Part shown: one piece after another, positions 12,942 to 15,475 of the stretch | How positions within the stretch are numbered: the stretch's first letter is position 1 | Layout: each line of letters opens with the position of its first letter | NCBI GenBank assembly: GCA_020349865.1 | Contig: CP070700.1 | Location: 307,768 to 323,242, forward strand | Origin: Desulfobacteraceae bacterium | Lineage (GTDB): Bacteria > Desulfobacterota > DSM-4660 > Desulfatiglandales > Desulfatiglandaceae | DNA length: 15,475 bases | Direction of reading: 5' to 3' | The notes under the pieces: model-generated | The model's input: the letters and a program-made list of their open reading frames with translations, nothing else | Databases searched by the model: none | Told to the model about the DNA's origin: nothing | Program-made: the position numbers and the translations under genes

Positions 12942-14585
12942 ATGGCAGACGAAAAATTTGATGTAGTCGTTATCGGGGGAGGGTCGAAGGCTTTAGTTAC
13001 AGCCCTCTACCTTCAGGCCTATGGCGGAATGAATGTTTGCATATTTGAAAGGATGCATGAACTTGGGGGAAGTTGGTGCTCTTTGGAGAGGCTTGCACCT
13101 GGTTTTATAGGAGACTCCCATTCAAGCACCATGTCGGACTGGTATTTTTTACCTCTCCTCTATGATTTCCCTAAATTTGAGGAATATGGTGGCAAGTTTT
13201 TTGGTTATAAAGTTGGTCTGGGCCAGGTGATCAAGGATGACCTGGAAAATTCTCTTCTCATTTATTCTTACTTCGAAGACCCCACCGGTGAAAAATCAGC
13301 GAAAGAAATTGCCCGATATTCTGAAAGGGATGCCGAAACTTTTCTTAAATTTGACGATATGCATTTCAGGGAAGGTCGCAGGGAAGCACAATTGGAAACG
13401 ATATTTAGTATGGTTCCCCCACCAGACCAACCTGATCCTTTAGAGAGATGGTATCGGGACTACATGAAGCGTTCCGATGCAATCTTGGACCCGCAAATCA
13501 TGATGATGTCCATGATCGACAGCGGCCGGGCACTGTTTGAGCGTGTGGAGTATCGTGCCCTTATGACCAGTGTCATTGCCAGGATGGACATCAATCCCAT
13601 GAAACCAATGGGTGGAGGCGGATGGTTTATTGCCCAAGGTCGCAGGGAGAACAACCGTGTCGTCGGAGGGACGCATAATATTGCCCATGCGGTGATCAGG
13701 TTATTTGTGGAACACGGGGGTAAATTCTATTCAAGAAAAGAGGTGGATAAGATTATTATCGAGAATGGAACAGCAAAAGGCATTCGCCTTGCAGATGGCA
13801 CAGAGATTGGTGGAAGGATTGTGGTAAGCGGGCAGGATCCCTATCAGCTTGCATTCAGACTCATTGGAAAGGAGCATTTGGAGCGGAAGGTCTGGATGAA
13901 GGTCGGGGCATTGGACCGTTCGGAAAACATGATTAACTGGTATACTTTTGCCCTTCACGAAATTCCGCATTACACCGCCGCCGCCCGGAACCCTGACATA
14001 GATACAGCACAGTGGGTTCATATTGCTGTCAAGGATGATGCTCAGATGGCTAAAGAGGCGTGCTTGAGGTATGCTGGTCTGGAACCGCCATGTCCCCAAG
14101 TCAGGGCCTGCCCAACAAATTCTGATATAGACCCAACAAGGCAGCCTGAAGGCAAGGCAACCCTTTTGGTTGAAACGCTGACACTCCCAAAGACGCTTCG
14201 GACTGAAAGGGAATGGCTGAAGTACAAAATGGATATGGCTAAACATATGATAAACGAAATACATCTCGCTGCTCCGAATATCACCTGGGATAGTGTCATA
14301 GGGGTCGATACAAACGGCCCCTATGACATCGGGAACAGGCATCTCAATATGTCTACCGGGAACCAGCTCGTCGTTGATCCGAACCCTGCGACGAAAGGAA
14401 AATTTGCCCCCATCATCGAGTGGGCCCGTCATAGAATCCCTGGGATAAAGAATCTGTATGCCACAGGTTCCGCTTGGTCCTCATTCCATTCAGCTTATTG
14501 CGGACAGGGCTATAAGTGTTACAAGGCTATAGCAGAGGATTTTAAACTACGCAAACCGTGGGAAGAGAAAGGACGCCCGTGGTAG
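12942..14585 (+). CDS. Phytoene-desaturase/PYROXD2-type FAD oxidoreductase
   Basis: A 547-residue flavoprotein of the CrtI/PYROXD2 group, which bind FAD with an N-terminal Rossmann fold and dehydrogenate, isomerise or hydroxylate hydrophobic substrates. The N-terminal motif is VVVIGGGSKALV (8-19) followed by FERMHELGGSW near 36-46; the third Gly of GxGxxG is Ala17. The C-terminal FAD segment IKNLYATGSAWSSFHSAYCGQGYKCYKAI matches the family's LYLTGxxxxxGGGVxGAxGYNAA pattern in position, but with altered residues. GGGGWFIAQGRRENNRVVGG and the following helix (AHAVIRLFVEHGG) are the usual strand and helix before the substrate domain. AGGGGGA lies before the ATG. Next gene, 60 bases on, is a different member of the same family, so the two may form a heteromeric enzyme. 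Substrate is unknown. Confidence 0.85.
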   Translation: MADEKFDVVVIGGGSKALVTALYLQAYGGMNVCIFERMHELGGSWCSLERLAPGFIGDSHSSTMSDWYFLPLLYDFPKFEEYGGKFFGYKVGLGQVIKDDLENSLLIYSYFEDPTGEKSAKEIARYSERDAETFLKFDDMHFREGRREAQLETIFSMVPPPDQPDPLERWYRDYMKRSDAILDPQIMMMSMIDSGRALFERVEYRALMTSVIARMDINPMKPMGGGGWFIAQGRRENNRVVGGTHNIAHAVIRLFVEHGGKFYSRKEVDKIIIENGTAKGIRLADGTEIGGRIVVSGQDPYQLAFRLIGKEHLERKVWMKVGALDRSENMINWYTFALHEIPHYTAAARNPDIDTAQWVHIAVKDDAQMAKEACLRYAGLEPPCPQVRACPTNSDIDPTRQPEGKATLLVETLTLPKTLRTEREWLKYKMDMAKHMINEIHLAAPNITWDSVIGVDTNGPYDIGNRHLNMSTGNQLVVDPNPATKGKFAPIIEWARHRIPGIKNLYATGSAWSSFHSAYCGQGYKCYKAIAEDFKLRKPWEEKGRPW

Positions 14586-14645
14586 TAGCATCCGTTCATC
14601 AATAACTCATAAGAAAAAAGTGGATTTATATGAAGGAGGAAAAAA

Positions 14646-15475
14646 ATGATTACAATCCGTCCCCATATGCACACCCATCCGGAATATGCAGGCCCACAAG
14701 AAAAGCGAGAGCATAAGTACGATGTGGTGATTTTAGGTGCCGGCCCTAACGGGTTATGTGCCGCCGCCTATCTGGCCAAAGCAGGCTTGAAGGTTTTGGT
14801 GCTTGAGAAAAGGTGCGAGGCTGGCGGTGGTTTGGCAACTGAGGAAGTCACGGTTGCGCCCCACATGCATAATACACATTCCGTATATCATTTGATGGTC
14901 GACTATGCCCCTGTATACAAAGACTTTAAACTTGCCGAGAAGTATAATCTTAGATACATCCGCCCGGAACTCCAGTTTGCACTGCCACTTTCTGATGGAC
15001 AGTCAGTACGAATTTATACAGATTTGGATAGAACGTTTGAATCTTTTGCCCAATTTTCAAAGCAGGATGCTGAAGCCTATAGAGAAATCCATTATAAATT
15101 TAAAGAATACCTGGATGTCTTTATTGCACCGGCTACCTATGTGGAACCTTTGCCGGCTCCTATTCAAGCTGCAAAATTAGACGCCCATGAGTTAGGCAGG
15201 GAGATCAGCGAGTTTTCATCTAAAAGCCCCAAGGCCATTGTTAATGACCTCTTTGAAAACAGCCAAATCAGAACGCTGATGCTATATCTGGCTGCCCATT
15301 GGGGACTGGAACCTGATGTTGATGGTGTCGGCTATCTGGCTATGCTGTTCCTCGGCATGGTCACTAATTATAGGTTGTGTGTAGGTGGATCTCACATGCT
15401 CGCTCAAAACATCCAGAAAGCAGTGGTTGAAAACGGGGGGGTTATAAAAACGAGCCAGATACTTAAACGCATCGT
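14646..15475 (+). CDS. Second phytoene-desaturase/PYROXD2-type FAD oxidoreductase (partial)
   Basis: First 276 residues of a flavoprotein that runs off the right edge. An N-terminal extension of about 24 residues rich in His and Pro ([14 protein letters not shown]) precedes the FAD fold [23 protein letters not shown] (25-47), with a canonical GxGxxG (G31, G33, G36), and the acidic strand end [39 protein letters not shown] near the end is the usual GG-motif segment before the second FAD contact. GGAGG is seven bases before ATG 14646. It is related to, but clearly different from, the gene before it, and the pair follow the same promoter. The tandem layout recalls CtmA and CtmB, the two flavoprotein subunits of anaerobic limonene dehydrogenase; functional equivalence is untested. 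Confidence 0.87.
   Translation, partial: MITIRPHMHTHPEYAGPQEKREHKYDVVILGAGPNGLCAAAYLAKAGLKVLVLEKRCEAGGGLATEEVTVAPHMHNTHSVYHLMVDYAPVYKDFKLAEKYNLRYIRPELQFALPLSDGQSVRIYTDLDRTFESFAQFSKQDAEAYREIHYKFKEYLDVFIAPATYVEPLPAPIQAAKLDAHELGREISEFSSKSPKAIVNDLFENSQIRTLMLYLAAHWGLEPDVDGVGYLAMLFLGMVTNYRLCVGGSHMLAQNIQKAVVENGGVIKTSQILKRI

Noticed and set aside
13731..14432. 233-codon minus-strand frame
   Set aside because: It lies entirely antisense to the flavoprotein gene and has no recognisable domain.

Overview
The window looks like a chromosomal segment from an anaerobic bacterium, most likely a sulfate-reducing or syntrophic member of the Desulfobacterota (inference). The basis is an MvhAG-type NiFe hydrogenase, an MvhD-type electron-transfer protein with an in-frame UGA that reads well as selenocysteine, a molybdenum hydroxylase, and acyl-CoA handling by a CoA-transferase and a B12-dependent mutase. 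Intergenic gaps are long and most genes carry strong AGGAGG-like ribosome binding sites. No tRNA, rRNA or CRISPR array was seen.

Left part (1-2663): on the minus strand mvhG precedes mvhA, which runs off the left edge. They encode the small and large subunits of a cytoplasmic NiFe hydrogenase. A 663-base gap with nested inverted repeats separates them from a divergent plus-strand mvhD. A simple ORF reading ends mvhD at 66 residues. The frame continues through TGA at 2430-2432 to a normal stop at 2663, giving 143 residues with the family's C-terminal half intact. A 47-nt imperfect hairpin (2433-2479) starts right after the UGA, as expected for a bacterial SECIS element.

Middle part (2894-10864): a class III CoA-transferase is followed by a 300-bp element with long inverted repeats, probably a MITE. 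Then come a three-gene xanthine-dehydrogenase-family molybdenum hydroxylase (FAD, 2Fe-2S and Mo subunits), a stand-alone B12-binding mutase subunit and its catalytic partner. Together these suggest a catabolic route in which an organic acid is loaded onto CoA, oxidised by water-derived hydroxylation (or reduced), and carbon-skeleton-rearranged. The mutase keeps the Tyr and Arg that mark carboxyacyl-CoA mutases, but much of the rest of its substrate pocket differs from methylmalonyl-CoA mutase, so the substrate is unknown.

Right part (10965-15475): an EamA-type transporter, a 579-base gap rich in small palindromes and one degenerate dispersed-repeat-like sequence, a small ABM-type protein, and two tandem, dissimilar FAD proteins of the phytoene-desaturase/PYROXD2 type. 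The second runs off the right edge. The tandem pair recalls the two-subunit limonene dehydrogenase CtmAB of Castellaniella defragrans, an oxygen-independent hydroxylating enzyme of the same superfamily. A related anaerobic activation of an isoprenoid or alicyclic compound is a reasonable but untested idea.
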